DNA of 64,000 nucleotides, taken from positions 62,001 through 126,000 of the forward strand of contig NZ_CANLYI010000010.1 of assembly GCF_947495255.1 (NCBI RefSeq), in the 5' to 3' direction. The DNA comes from an uncultured Winogradskyella sp. Lineage in GTDB: Bacteria; Bacteroidota; Bacteroidia; Flavobacteriales; Flavobacteriaceae. The position numbers were made by a program, and so were the translations under genes. The notes beneath the pieces were generated by a model. It had not been told where the DNA came from, made no database searches, and worked only from the letters and a program-made list of their open reading frames with translations. Of this stretch, positions 47,101 through 54,708 are shown piece by piece. Numbering within the stretch: position 1 is the stretch's first letter; each line of letters starts with the position of its first letter.

Positions 47101-47278
47101 TAAAGACGCAGCCACAAATTTCTTTATGGATTATTTACCAAAAGGTGTTTATGTCTTTGAATATGATTTAAGAGTGAACAACGCTGGAAATATGAGTAAT
47201 GGCATTAGCACCATTCAAAGTATGTATGCTCCAGAATTTAGCAGTCATAGTGAAGGGATAAGAATAAAGGTGAATTAA
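41195..47278 (+). CDS. Alpha-2-macroglobulin-family protein
   Basis: A 2027-aa exported protein. The ATG at 41195 gives a clean signal peptide (MKHYISLFMLICFASFSNAQ), and the frame nine codons further up adds nothing recognisable. MG2-like blocks are visible (FTDRSIYRPGQTVYFKGIA). The A2M domain begins around NLNETAFFFPQLQTDKEG. The thioester motif is YECNEQTF, with Cys1478 and Gln1481 in the CxEQ arrangement, followed by the alpha/alpha toroid (QHSSGAWPWFNGGRDNRY). Bacterial A2Ms trap proteases in the periplasm or at the surface. No penicillin-binding protein 1C gene is beside it. Residues about 1199-1208 (EEVVVVGYAT) resemble a SusC plug motif, in the region where the bait would be. Confidence 0.9.
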   Translation: MKHYISLFMLICFASFSNAQNDFENQWKEVTKLENEGLTKSASDLVEDIYKKAVKAENSDQRIKALLHISKYMLTLEEDAQLHIVNRFKSEIDTTKNVVTKHLLENMLATMYWQYFQQSRYQFYNRTKTSEKVSDDFRTWDLETIFNEIHTYYQRSLENGILLQQEPLNNYSLLLNEAENSKDFRPTLYDLLSHNALSFYKTDESSITQPSYKFTIDNEDFIADSNIFINADLNSKDTLSLQRNALKIYQNLIKFHRHKKTTKAFVDVDIERLNFVKQHATFQNAEDLLIETLKSESVALQTSELSALYDYEIALAYQRQGNTYYFNLEDSALKDKNRWKLKEAIAICNSAIEKFPESIGAQKCTVLIEQIQQPTLHLQAEEFIGINSPSRILVTYKNLEKLDFKIYKISNNQLKRYNNIYRTEEKEAFFKKLNPIETFSSALKTEGDYQNHSTEIVIPNLANGLYLIKANTATKDNVFATTHIQVTDLVLVESYENSHHLYQIIDRHNGKPKVDATIELSYSNNRNKNRKSKSFTTDRFGKFEFKKDDNYYRDVQIKVTAKNDTGYFGEFYINRTYDNSPNNDTHYRNFLFTDRSIYRPGQTVYFKGIATKSRNGKTEVSVDEAAKLRLKNVNGEVVSELLLQTNEFGSVHGEFILPNDGLTGNFTIEMFSHNSTYAYISVEEYKRPKFKTQFQPVTETYKVHDSITVNGTAIAFAGSNITDAKVVYRVKRNVRFPSWYYWRRSYFNAEAQEITFGETKTNAKGEFEVTFKALPDESVSKDNLPVFNYEITADVTDINGETRSSSTIVNVGYHAMTLNISAPEKINKGKNEIEFSIYSQNLNGQFTPAKGVLKIYKLNAPNRVLRTRPWQAPDYQTLSETEFKNLFPHDPYDDEGQLTNWKKGDEVFSTTFDTDKDKTITLKKLKKWNSGQYIIVAESKDKFGQPIKDQIFTSLFSDKDKTIADNQIYEAQLDQSTYDVNSIAKLTLGSAAKNITVTVEIEKDNTVIMTQLVQLNNSKKTISIPVTEGDLGGFTVHTSFAAFNEYKSQSFNINVPYPSTALDIETTTFRDKLQPGQDETWSFKIKGPKGDKVSAELLASMYDASLDEFKGHHWSFNPISNPNYSGRIHKNSRQSFGHTSFRVHNQFNTTASYPYQGYDQLNWFGFYIGNNQYLRRGYASMKRMAAPEVVMMVEDSAESEEVVVVGYATTTKEAYTGTASKIAIENEINSENLSNNAKSDLDNIQIRKNLNETAFFFPQLQTDKEGNVSFNFKTPEALTKWKLQLLAHTKTLESGTTQLTTVTQKELMVIPNTPRFLREGDKIRISTKIANLTENALDGVAQLLLTDPITGKSIDGELSNAYNDLGFKVDAKGNTQVTWNLEIPEGIQAVQYKIIAKAGAFSDGEQNALPVLSNRMLVTETMPMWIRSNQTKTFTLDKLKNTTSTTLSHHKLTLEMTSNPAWYAVQALPYLMEYPYECNEQTFSRYYANALAQHIVQSNPKIEAVFNQWKSTDALLSNLEKNQELKSLLIQETPWLRDAQSETEQKKRIGLLFDLNKMNNELQSAIRKLKNNQHSSGAWPWFNGGRDNRYITQHIIAGFGHLKQLNISQSNSEESMIQNALRYLDAEFVQEYKNIKKYNKDADLSKDHLSQMQLHYLYTRSFYPEIKPNKEVQTIMDYYQTQIQKYWLKRSLYAKGLMALTMHRMDDEKTAGKIIKSLKENSITSDELGMYWKANTNSWYWYQAPIETQALMVEVFSEVGTIIQSEAKNLEVIDNLKIWLLKNKQTNQWKTTKATTEAVYALLLQGSDWLSVTEQVDVKVGNERLSPSTLENVKVEAGTGYYKKSWTGSEIKPEQADVTITKKGEGIAWGALYWQYFEDLDKITSAETPLKLSKKLFLKTNTDKGEEITEITSDSKLKVGDLIRVRIELRTDRTMEFVHLKDMRASGLEPINVLSQYKWQDGLGYYESTKDAATNFFMDYLPKGVYVFEYDLRVNNAGNMSNGISTIQSMYAPEFSSHSEGIRIKVN

Positions 47279-47328
47279 ACCATAATTTAATTAATTTTTA
47301 TATCTTGATGCCTAACCCTAACTTAAAC

Positions 47329-48900
47329 ATGAAAAAAATTACAATTATTATTTTACTGCTCGTTAGTTTTACAAACTATGCACAAAGTGTTTCTTTAACA
47401 AAAAGTGCCATTTTTAAAGATTCTAAAAAGCACAGCACTTTACTATTCTCTTTAGAAGACGATAATGGAGGCCTTGTAACCATAAGGTCCTATATTGGTG
47501 GCTTAATCCCAAAACTAAAAGGGTATTACATTCAGTACTTTGACGCTAACTTAAAGTTAATAAAAGAAACCGATTATGAGGTAGATGACAACCACATTAA
47601 AAATGCTTTTATTAAAGATAATAAGCTTCATATAATTGAATATAACCACGACAAAAAAGCTGATAAAATTATCTTTAATGCCGTTTCTGCAAATCTTAAA
47701 GACTTAAAGTTTAGCAAAAAGGAAATTTTATCTTTTTCTGAAGATAACCTTCAAAAGTATTTTGGTGTTATACTATTTCCTTTCTTTATCAATAATCTTT
47801 CTCAACTAGATGGAGACCATATGGGAGAAGTAGTAATGTCTAGTACAAATCAATACTTCGTTATAAACTTTGACTTTAATAATAAAGATAAAGAGACCCA
47901 TAAAATTTTTGTTTTCAACACCAATTTCGAAAAAGTTTACGAGCAATTAATTCAAAAAGATATTAAAGACAAATACTTTGATTATAACAGTATAGATGTT
48001 GATGACATCGATGGAACAGTTTATTTTTTAGGTAAATCTTTTGAAAACAATTCTAGACGATCTAAGAAAAAAGGGAAGGCCAATTACCATTTTGAACTTT
48101 TTAAAGTAGATGCTGATGGTCAAAAAAATATAAGCTTTAAACATGCTGATAAATTTATCTCTTCTTTAGAGTTAATAAAAACTGACAACCGTTTGGCATG
48201 TGTAGGTTTTTATGGCGAAAAAGACCAAGGACGATATAATGGTGTTAGCTTATTTAATTTAGACCCAGAAAATCTTCAAATGAAGAATGAAAAATTCACA
48301 CCTTTTTCTGAAGAATTTATGACTGACAAATACGGTAACAAAGAAGGAAAAAAAGATAGAAAAAAGAAAAAAGGTCTTCACAATATTGATTTTAAAGGTG
48401 TTTATATGATGGCAAATGGTGATATAATCATTAATGCAGAAGAATTCTATTGGACAACACATACTTCAATGAGTGCAAATGGAGGGATGACAACCTATAC
48501 CATTTATCATTTTGATGATATTATGAGTATAAGATTAGATAAAGAAGGTAATTTAAAATGGGCTAGAAATATAAATAAAGCACAAACTGGTTTTAGTAAT
48601 AGTTCTTTTACATCAATACCTGTAGGAGAAACTTCTTATTTTTTCATTAACTGTTCTGACAAAATAAAAAAACTAAGTGCAGACAGAATTGCATTTAGGC
48701 AAACCAAAGCAAAAAAATCTAATCTTTACATGCTTTCAATTAATGCCGAAGGCCATATTGATTTTGAAAAATTAATAGATGATAAAGATTCTAAAGTCTA
48801 CTATAAAGTAAATAATGGCAATGCAAATATTAATAATCAAACCGTCATTTTAACTGGAAAACGAAAAAAGAAAACAAGGATATTAAAAATTAAAATATAA
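47329..48900 (+). CDS. Secreted protein of unknown function
   Basis: A 523-aa protein. I start at the ATG at 47329 because it gives a standard signal peptide (MKKITIIILLLVSFTNYAQ). The frame is open eight codons upstream with TTG/ATG codons. The mature part alternates short beta-strand segments and polar loops, which suggests a beta-propeller. A lysine-rich stretch KEGKKDRKKKKGLHNIDF lies near residue 345. No known domain was recognised. It follows the alpha-2-macroglobulin gene after 50 bp and ends at a strong terminator, so the two may be cotranscribed. Confidence 0.8.
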   Translation: MKKITIIILLLVSFTNYAQSVSLTKSAIFKDSKKHSTLLFSLEDDNGGLVTIRSYIGGLIPKLKGYYIQYFDANLKLIKETDYEVDDNHIKNAFIKDNKLHIIEYNHDKKADKIIFNAVSANLKDLKFSKKEILSFSEDNLQKYFGVILFPFFINNLSQLDGDHMGEVVMSSTNQYFVINFDFNNKDKETHKIFVFNTNFEKVYEQLIQKDIKDKYFDYNSIDVDDIDGTVYFLGKSFENNSRRSKKKGKANYHFELFKVDADGQKNISFKHADKFISSLELIKTDNRLACVGFYGEKDQGRYNGVSLFNLDPENLQMKNEKFTPFSEEFMTDKYGNKEGKKDRKKKKGLHNIDFKGVYMMANGDIIINAEEFYWTTHTSMSANGGMTTYTIYHFDDIMSIRLDKEGNLKWARNINKAQTGFSNSSFTSIPVGETSYFFINCSDKIKKLSADRIAFRQTKAKKSNLYMLSINAEGHIDFEKLIDDKDSKVYYKVNNGNANINNQTVILTGKRKKKTRILKIKI

Positions 48901-48901
48901 T

Positions 48902-48935
48902 AAAAAAAGCTTCCATTTTCTGGAAGCTTTTTTTT
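48902..48935. terminator. Bidirectional rho-independent terminator
   Basis: A perfect 14-bp stem: AAAAAAAGCTTCCA at 48902-48915 and its complement at 48921-48934, around a TTTTC loop, with A and T tracts on both sides. It serves the plus-strand gene ending at 48900 and the minus-strand response regulator ending at 48950. Confidence 0.92.
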
Positions 48936-48949
48936 GATATCTCAACATG

Positions 48950-49678
48950 TTAAAAACTCAACTGATCTTTAAAAATATAGGATTGTCTTCTAGAGATTTC
49001 AATTTCTTCTCCAGAATTCATTTCTATTTTTAGCTTTCCGTTAAACCATGACACTACCTTTTTAACATGATTAATATTAATAATCTGTTGCCTATTTGCT
49101 CTAAAAAAAACATCTTGAGGAAGTTTGTCTTCAATTTGAGCGAGTGATTTATAAATTAAAGGTTTGTTTGAATCAAAAAAGACTCTGGTGTAATTCCCAA
49201 CGATTTCAAAAAGTGAAATGTCTTTAATTTTCACCAACCAACAATTTTCTCCGTCTTTTATAAAAATCTGCTTATCTAAACTTAGTCCTTCTTGTTTTTT
49301 ACCTAAAGAAGTCCCTAAATTCTCATTTTCTATAACTTTAGCTATAGAACTAGAAAAACGCTTCTGACTTATAGGCTTCAGTAAATAATCGAATGCATTA
49401 TACTCAAAAGATTTGATGGCATATTCATCAAAAGCTGTAGTAAAAATAGTGATTGGCACCTCATCTAACATTTCTAAAAGCTCAAAACCGTCTTTTTCTG
49501 GCATATTAATATCTAAAAAAAGCAAGTCTGGATTAGTTTTATTAATAAGCTCAAAACCATCATCGACATTTTCAGCTTCACCAATAAGTTCAATTTCTTT
49601 ATGTGCTTTAAAAAGTTCCTTTAACTCATTGCGAGCTAAACGAGAATCTTCAACAATGACTGCTTTTAAGGTTATCAT
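48950..49678 (-). CDS. LytTR-family response regulator
   Basis: A 242-aa transcription regulator. The receiver domain covers about residues 1-120, with the acidic cluster VEDSR and phosphoacceptor Asp56 in LLFLDINMPEKDG. The DNA-binding LytTR domain spans about 138-240 (VGNYTRVFFDS, FFRANRQQIININHVKKVV, ISRRQSYIFKDQLSF). Its start overlaps the histidine kinase stop by four bases. LytTR regulators bind paired direct repeats with about 21-bp period. Three such pairs occur at promoters in this window, making it the obvious candidate regulator of them. Confidence 0.92.
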   Translation of the reverse strand: MITLKAVIVEDSRLARNELKELFKAHKEIELIGEAENVDDGFELINKTNPDLLFLDINMPEKDGFELLEMLDEVPITIFTTAFDEYAIKSFEYNAFDYLLKPISQKRFSSSIAKVIENENLGTSLGKKQEGLSLDKQIFIKDGENCWLVKIKDISLFEIVGNYTRVFFDSNKPLIYKSLAQIEDKLPQDVFFRANRQQIININHVKKVVSWFNGKLKIEMNSGEEIEISRRQSYIFKDQLSF

Positions 49679-50733
49679 ACTAAAGGCATTTTTATAGTAG
49701 CAACTACTTCGTTTTCTATCTCTTTTAAGGTAAATGTAGCGTCTTTTCCATAGAGCAGTTCAAGTCGCTTTTTTATGTTTTGTAATCCTAAATGTGTAGA
49801 ATTTTCACTTTTTTGTAGTGTTCCAGAATTGGCAACTATAATTTGTAATTGGTTGTCCTTAATAAGCGTTGAGAGTTTCACTTCTCCTCCACTCTTTATA
49901 TTTGAAATACCATGTTTAAGTGCATTTTCTACCAACATTTGAATAATCATTGGAGGAATTTGCTTGTTTAACGTCTCTGAATCAATGTTAGTTTCAAATT
50001 GTAAACGATTTTCAAACTGAATTTTAGATATCTCAACATAGTTTTCTACCATTTCTAATTCATCTTCTAATGAAATAGAATTAACATCACTCTTTGTCAG
50101 TGAATACCTTAACGTTTCTGATAAACTAGTCAGCATTCCTCTTGCTTTGTCAACATCCTCTAACATTAACCCACGAATGTTATTTAAACTATTAAACATA
50201 AAATGTGGATTTATTTGCCCTTTTAAAGTATTAAGTTGTGCTTCTTTTAAATTCGCTTCAAGCTGTAATTGCCTAACCTTAATAGTATTAATATGATGTA
50301 CCAGTTTCAGAGTTAAAACAACGAACAACCACACTACAAAGTAGGCTAAAAAATGAGGAACATTGGTTAACTTCTGAATTAGAGTTAAACTAATACTTCT
50401 TCCCATATAATACTCAATAGGAATATTTAAAATAGGCCAAAGTAACATATGATAAAGAACTTGAGTCCCAATAACTACACCAATCAATTTATAAACATCT
50501 GTTTTAGTGTAGTTCCCTATATCAAAATAATTTTCGATATAAAATAGTATTATAAAGGATAAAACGTAACCTAACAAGCCACACAATACACCCTCTACTA
50601 TAAGGTAATTAACATAATTGGTTGGTATATCACCTGAATACGAAATCTTATCTATAGTAAGCATTAATAATGCAAACACTACCCAACCAATAAGATTTAG
50701 AATCCAATACTTATAATTCGTTATTAATTTCAA
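49675..50733 (-). CDS. LytS/YehU-type sensor histidine kinase
   Basis: A 352-aa membrane kinase. About five transmembrane segments occupy residues 10-145 with no large periplasmic domain, which suggests sensing within the membrane or a short loop. The phosphoacceptor His177 is in KGQINPHFMFNSLNNIRG, typical of the His_kinase (LytS) group. An ATPase domain follows (MLVENALKHGISNIKSGG, GLQNIKKRLELLYG). It is paired with the LytTR regulator by a four-base overlap and lies 60 bp downstream of a membrane protein gene on the same strand. Confidence 0.9.
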   Translation of the reverse strand: MKLITNYKYWILNLIGWVVFALLMLTIDKISYSGDIPTNYVNYLIVEGVLCGLLGYVLSFIILFYIENYFDIGNYTKTDVYKLIGVVIGTQVLYHMLLWPILNIPIEYYMGRSISLTLIQKLTNVPHFLAYFVVWLFVVLTLKLVHHINTIKVRQLQLEANLKEAQLNTLKGQINPHFMFNSLNNIRGLMLEDVDKARGMLTSLSETLRYSLTKSDVNSISLEDELEMVENYVEISKIQFENRLQFETNIDSETLNKQIPPMIIQMLVENALKHGISNIKSGGEVKLSTLIKDNQLQIIVANSGTLQKSENSTHLGLQNIKKRLELLYGKDATFTLKEIENEVVATIKMPLV

Positions 50734-50793
50734 TCGTTCTTTATTTGTTTTTATAAATATAATTGCAAGATATTAGATCAATCGCGTATAATA

Positions 50794-51297
50794 TTAATGT
50801 AATTCATTTTTAAGTGTTGCTTCTAATAATGCAATATTACTATCTACTTTCTTAAATGCCAACATTCCTAAAAATGAAACTAAAGCTATACCTAAAAGAC
50901 CTACTGAAATCACAAAACTCACAGATTTATTACTGAGCGCAAAAGGAATTAGAGTAATGGCGTATAAAGCCATAACAGGCATTTCGTATTTTTTACGATT
51001 AGACATATACTCCTTGAACTTTGACACACTACTCTGTAAAGACATTTGCGTGTAAGACTTTTGCTTAATATCAGATACTTGTAGGTATTTTATAGTATAA
51101 ACAATTTGAATAATTGCGCCTATTAGCAATGGAATTGCTTGTTCTAAATTACTTCGAAATTTAAAAGCCGTTACAAGTGAAAATACGGCTAAAAGTATTG
51201 CTGATAGTTTTGCCATTTTAGAACCAGCTAATAATGCTTTAAAGTTTTTTAATTGATCCTGAAATATGTCTTGGGTGTTTGTTGCTGAATTTTTCAT
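50794..51297 (-). CDS. Membrane protein of unknown function linked to the LytST pair
   Basis: A 167-aa protein with four transmembrane segments in two pairs (about residues 28-47 and 55-72, then 105-122 and 128-150) separated by a charged loop (SSVSKFKEYMSNRKKYEM). I recognise no family. It lies 60 bp upstream of the kinase gene on the same strand, so it may be part of that signalling unit, for instance as an accessory sensor or a regulated output. Its leader carries a (TTGA)13 microsatellite and its promoter a LytTR-type direct repeat. Confidence 0.8.
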   Translation of the reverse strand: MKNSATNTQDIFQDQLKNFKALLAGSKMAKLSAILLAVFSLVTAFKFRSNLEQAIPLLIGAIIQIVYTIKYLQVSDIKQKSYTQMSLQSSVSKFKEYMSNRKKYEMPVMALYAITLIPFALSNKSVSFVISVGLLGIALVSFLGMLAFKKVDSNIALLEATLKNELH

Positions 51298-51316
51298 GAT
51301 TAATTTGATTGATTAA

Positions 51317-51374
<58 letters not shown>

Positions 51375-51490
51375 AAATTGATTTAATTAAATACAACTAC
51401 AATGATAAACTCGACGATTGTTTTTACTAAATTGAACATAATACTGTTGTTTTTTGATTGATGAAATCCATTCGTTTTTAATTGATAGTG

Positions 51491-51498
51491 TAAATATA
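51491..51498 (-). promoter_or_regulatory. -7 box of the LytST-linked gene
   Basis: Minus strand TATATTTA, followed by CA, exactly 30 bp downstream of the direct-repeat pair. The same ten bases at the same distance occur before the S9 peptidase. The last base differs from the TAnnTTTG consensus, as expected for an activator-dependent promoter. Confidence 0.55.
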
Positions 51499-51528
51499 GA
51501 ACTGCAAGAGCGATTAAAAAACGAAATT

Positions 51529-51564
51529 ATGATGAGTGGTAATTAGGATATGACGAGTGGAAAT
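51529..51564 (-). promoter_or_regulatory. LytTR-type direct-repeat binding site before the LytST-linked gene
   Basis: In the gene's orientation the proximal copy reads ATTACCACTCATCAT (51543-51529) and the distal copy ATTTCCACTCGTCAT (51564-51550), 21 bp apart. The core ACCACTCA agrees with the E. coli BtsR (YehT) half-site as I recall it, ACC(G/A)CT(C/T)A with 13-bp spacing. Confidence 0.65.
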
Positions 51565-51583
51565 CATTTCATATTTAAACTAA

Positions 51584-51620
51584 AAAAAGCCTAATAAGAG
51601 AAACTCTTAAAAGGCTTTTT
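51584..51620 (-). terminator. Terminator of the S9 peptidase gene
   Basis: AAAAAGCCT (51584-51592) pairs with AGGCTTTTT (51612-51620), and an inner stem TAAGAG/CTCTTA closes the loop. On the minus strand the structure ends in a run of T, 33 bp after the peptidase stop. Confidence 0.85.
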
Positions 51621-51652
51621 ACTAACTAAAAATGATTGATTGGTTAACGTAT

Positions 51653-53938
51653 TTACTTTAAATGCTGTGCAAAGAAACCTAGCATTGCTTTGTACAGTTC
51701 TACTTTATTTTCTTCGTGCGAGAAACCATGTCCTTCATCGTATTTAACCATATAAGGCACATCAATATTTCTGGCTCTCATGCTTTTTACAACTTGATCA
51801 GATTCATCTATGTTCACTCTTGGGTCATTTGCTCCCTGAATTACAAATAGTGGTTTTGTAATTTCATCTACATGTAAAGCTGGTGAAACCGCAGTCATAA
51901 TTTTTTGATCAGCTTCGTCCTCAGAATTATACCATTGCTCATTAAATTGTGCCATGTATGGTTTCCAATATTCCGGAAAAGACTCAAAGAACGTAAACAA
52001 GTTACTCACACCTACGTAATCTATACCACAAGTATATAAGTCTGGTGTTTTAACAAGACTTCCTAAAGTTGCTAAACCGCCATAACTAGCACCATAAATA
52101 GCTACCTTTTCATTATCAATAAAATCCAAGGTTTTAGCATAAGCTACAGCATCCTCTAAATCATTAAGCATCTTTCTTCCTATTTGCTTATTTCCGGCAA
52201 GAAAGAAATCTTTTCCGTATCCTCCAGAACCTCTGTAGTTAACTTGTAATGTAGCGTAACCTCTACTTGCAAACAATTGTGTTTCTGGATTAAAACCCCA
52301 ATAATCTCTAACACCATAAGGTCCACCATGCGGATTTACAATTAACGGAACACGTTCTCCCTTTTTAATATTATTAGGAATAGTGATGTAGCCATAAACT
52401 TTTAGTCCATCTCTAGTTGTAAAATTAATAGGTCTCATTTCTGCCATATCTTCTTCATGCAACTGAGGCATTAAATCTAATATTTTAGTAAACTCATCCT
52501 TTTTCACATCGTAAGTATAATAAGTTCCGTAAAGCTTATCTGTTTGTAAGATTATTAAGTACTTATCTTCATCATCTGTTTTATCAACGATAGAATACAC
52601 CTTATCTCCAAATTCCTTTTTAAACTTTTTATCTAGTTTTTTATAATAACTACTCACTGGTACTACATGAGTTTTCTCACCTGTGTAATAGTAATAATCT
52701 ACTTCGTAATTTCTTTTTTTAGATCGACTTAACCCACCAACATCAAATGTGTTATTACTATAAATCTTTTCGATAATTTCTTTCTTTTCTAAATCATAAA
52801 GTACCAACTCGCTTGTATTACTTTCTAAATTTGTTAATACATAAGCATCATGTTTGTATGACGTATTATAATTAAATGCCACAATTGAGAAAGAGTCTTG
52901 CCAGTTTGTGGTTACAATTTCATTAAATGGTTGGTCATCTCCTGTTCTGTAATATAAAACATACTCAACGCCGTTCTGTTGTTTAGTATAACCTCTCAGT
53001 TCACCATCTTTATCAAATTCATAACCCGCAATTGGAGATGAAGCATCTTTGTTTTCAAATAATTTCTCCATTTTACCTGTTACAATGTTTAATTTATAAG
53101 GTTCAAATATTTGTTTATTGTCCTTATTCATCATTATAATAACATGGTCTGGTTGATCTTCTAATAGGTTAGAAAAATTAACTTTTACATCTTCAAAAGG
53201 TGTTAATGCTTTCGGGTTACTTCCATCCAAATTAGCTGCAAAAAGTTGGTAGTTTTCATTTCCGCCGTTATCTTTTATATAGACTAGTCTATTATCATTA
53301 GCCCAACCATAACCTCTTATAAGCTCTTCGCTTTCTTTAATTGCAAGTGTTACCTTTTCTGTTTTAGTATCTTTTACATAAACATGATTTTTACCGTTTT
53401 CATCCTTTTCTCTAAATGAAAAATAGTTTCCTTTAGGTGAAAATTGAAATGAACTTTTACTTGGATCCTGAAAATAATCTTCAGCAGAATATTTATAAGA
53501 CCCATTGTCAAATGCCGCTAATTTATCTAAGGCATCTTTAGAAGAAGGTAAAGACACATCACCTGGTTTTGTTTTTACCGTTTTAGTTAAATCTAAAGGT
53601 AATTCCATTCCGCCTTGAAAAAACGTACCGTTTATTATTTCATTTGCTAAAACACCAACATACTTAATTCCACCTTGCGTAAAAGCTATTGTTAATTGGT
53701 TGTCTTCAAACTCTGTTTTATCCATTGGGATTCCTGTAGCGCCTTGACTTGGGCTATCCATGGTAGACGACAAAACGCCATCATCGTTTTTTACATTAAA
53801 CAATAAAGGAATTTCCTGACCTTGCACACTTAAAGTTCCTTTCCAAGATCCCGAGATATCTTGAGCAAAAGTGCTAATTGAAAATACTAAAGCAAGAATG
53901 CCTAGCATTAATTTTGAATTTGATTTTGTTTTTTTCAT
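51653..53938 (-). CDS. Prolyl-oligopeptidase-family (S9) serine peptidase
   Basis: A 761-aa exported peptidase with a signal peptide (residues 1-25, ending STFAQ). An extra N-terminal beta domain (about 28-120, SGSWKGTLSVQGQEIPLLF) precedes a beta-propeller (about 150-480) and the alpha/beta-hydrolase domain. The catalytic triad is Ser618 in YGASYGGLA, Asp705 in GANDPRV and His737 in DEGHGF. The NPHGGP stretch is the oxyanion region. It resembles dipeptidyl or acylaminoacyl peptidases. The promoter carries the same direct-repeat layout as the LytST-linked gene, so expression is probably tied to that system. Confidence 0.92.
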   Translation of the reverse strand: MKKTKSNSKLMLGILALVFSISTFAQDISGSWKGTLSVQGQEIPLLFNVKNDDGVLSSTMDSPSQGATGIPMDKTEFEDNQLTIAFTQGGIKYVGVLANEIINGTFFQGGMELPLDLTKTVKTKPGDVSLPSSKDALDKLAAFDNGSYKYSAEDYFQDPSKSSFQFSPKGNYFSFREKDENGKNHVYVKDTKTEKVTLAIKESEELIRGYGWANDNRLVYIKDNGGNENYQLFAANLDGSNPKALTPFEDVKVNFSNLLEDQPDHVIIMMNKDNKQIFEPYKLNIVTGKMEKLFENKDASSPIAGYEFDKDGELRGYTKQQNGVEYVLYYRTGDDQPFNEIVTTNWQDSFSIVAFNYNTSYKHDAYVLTNLESNTSELVLYDLEKKEIIEKIYSNNTFDVGGLSRSKKRNYEVDYYYYTGEKTHVVPVSSYYKKLDKKFKKEFGDKVYSIVDKTDDEDKYLIILQTDKLYGTYYTYDVKKDEFTKILDLMPQLHEEDMAEMRPINFTTRDGLKVYGYITIPNNIKKGERVPLIVNPHGGPYGVRDYWGFNPETQLFASRGYATLQVNYRGSGGYGKDFFLAGNKQIGRKMLNDLEDAVAYAKTLDFIDNEKVAIYGASYGGLATLGSLVKTPDLYTCGIDYVGVSNLFTFFESFPEYWKPYMAQFNEQWYNSEDEADQKIMTAVSPALHVDEITKPLFVIQGANDPRVNIDESDQVVKSMRARNIDVPYMVKYDEGHGFSHEENKVELYKAMLGFFAQHLK

Positions 53939-54027
53939 GACGATTATTTTAATAAATTAATTGATTTACAGTTTAGTGAGATACTTTATAAGTAATTACT
54001 CTTACAAAATTGTTACACTTATTTCTG

Positions 54028-54035
54028 TAAATATA
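54028..54035 (-). promoter_or_regulatory. -7 box of the S9 peptidase gene
   Basis: Minus strand TATATTTA followed by CA, 30 bp downstream of the direct repeats at 54066-54101. This is the same sequence and distance as before the gene at 51297. The start point would lie near 54022, with a leader of about 84 nt. Confidence 0.55.
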
Positions 54036-54065
54036 TATTTGAAATAATCCTAATGAATTGAAAAT

Positions 54066-54101
54066 ATGACGAGTGGTAATTTGATTATGCTAAACGGAAA
54101 T
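54066..54101 (-). promoter_or_regulatory. LytTR-type direct-repeat binding site before the S9 peptidase
   Basis: In the gene's orientation the proximal copy is ATTACCACTCGTCAT (54080-54066), differing in one base from the copy at 51529-51543. The distal copy is ATTTCCGTTTAGCAT (54101-54087), with the first six bases kept and the core degenerate. The period is 21 bp. Confidence 0.6.
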
Positions 54102-54144
54102 ATTAACAGTAATCAAATTTCAAGAAAATAGAATCCGCAATTAG

Positions 54145-54666
54145 CTAGTTTTTTTGAGGTGGATATTCAGTAAATACTTTCTCTACCAGCTTAGCAAATA
54201 CGGCTTCACGCTTTTCTGGAGAAGAATTTGGGTTGTAGTTACTTTCGCTTACTGCTTGCCAAAATAATCCTATTTTATTTTCATCAACAAAATCTATAAC
54301 AATTTCTCGAGATTGCTTATTTTGGCCCACTGGTATCCCAACAGAAACGCCTCCAAAACCGCCTCCGCCACCACCGCCAAGACCTACACCTACAGAGCTA
54401 TTGTTTCGGCTTACCACTTGTTGACTTTGAATATCGATATAAAAATCTGGCGTATCAGAACGTGTTAAACCCATTGTTTTAAGCTTACCATCTATAGCTC
54501 TTTTTAAGCGCTTAGTGTCTAATTCGCTTAAACCAGTTTCCATATCATCAAAGTAATTATAGTTTTTGTAACTACTAAAATCAGTAGACTTCTCATAGTC
54601 GTAGTTTACTACAGTTCCACAAGACGTTACAAGAAAGGCTATGAATAGAAATTTTAAATTCTTCAT
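54145..54666 (-). CDS. DUF4136-like lipoprotein
   Basis: A 173-aa lipoprotein: IAFLVTSCGTVVNYDYEKS, with the Cys as lipidation site, followed by the family pattern TDFSSYKNYNYFD, RLKRAIDGKLKTMGLTRSD and DFYIDIQSQQVV. A long Gly run (LGGGGGGGFGG) lies in the centre and EIVIDFVDENKIGLFWQAVS follows. These features fit the DUF4136 family, whose function is unknown. It follows the channel gene or starts from its own promoter, with a TATCTTTA box on the minus strand at 54678-54685. Confidence 0.8.
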   Translation of the reverse strand: MKNLKFLFIAFLVTSCGTVVNYDYEKSTDFSSYKNYNYFDDMETGLSELDTKRLKRAIDGKLKTMGLTRSDTPDFYIDIQSQQVVSRNNSSVGVGLGGGGGGGFGGVSVGIPVGQNKQSREIVIDFVDENKIGLFWQAVSESNYNPNSSPEKREAVFAKLVEKVFTEYPPQKN

Positions 54667-54708
54667 CTTTTTTCTTTTAAAGATATTAAATATTTAAAAT
54701 TTAGAAGA

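Noticed and set aside
50754..50761. TATATTTA (minus strand) before the histidine kinase gene, as in the two LytTR-type promoters
   Set aside because: No direct repeats 30 bp upstream, so it is not counted as a further member of the regulon. It may still be a weak promoter.
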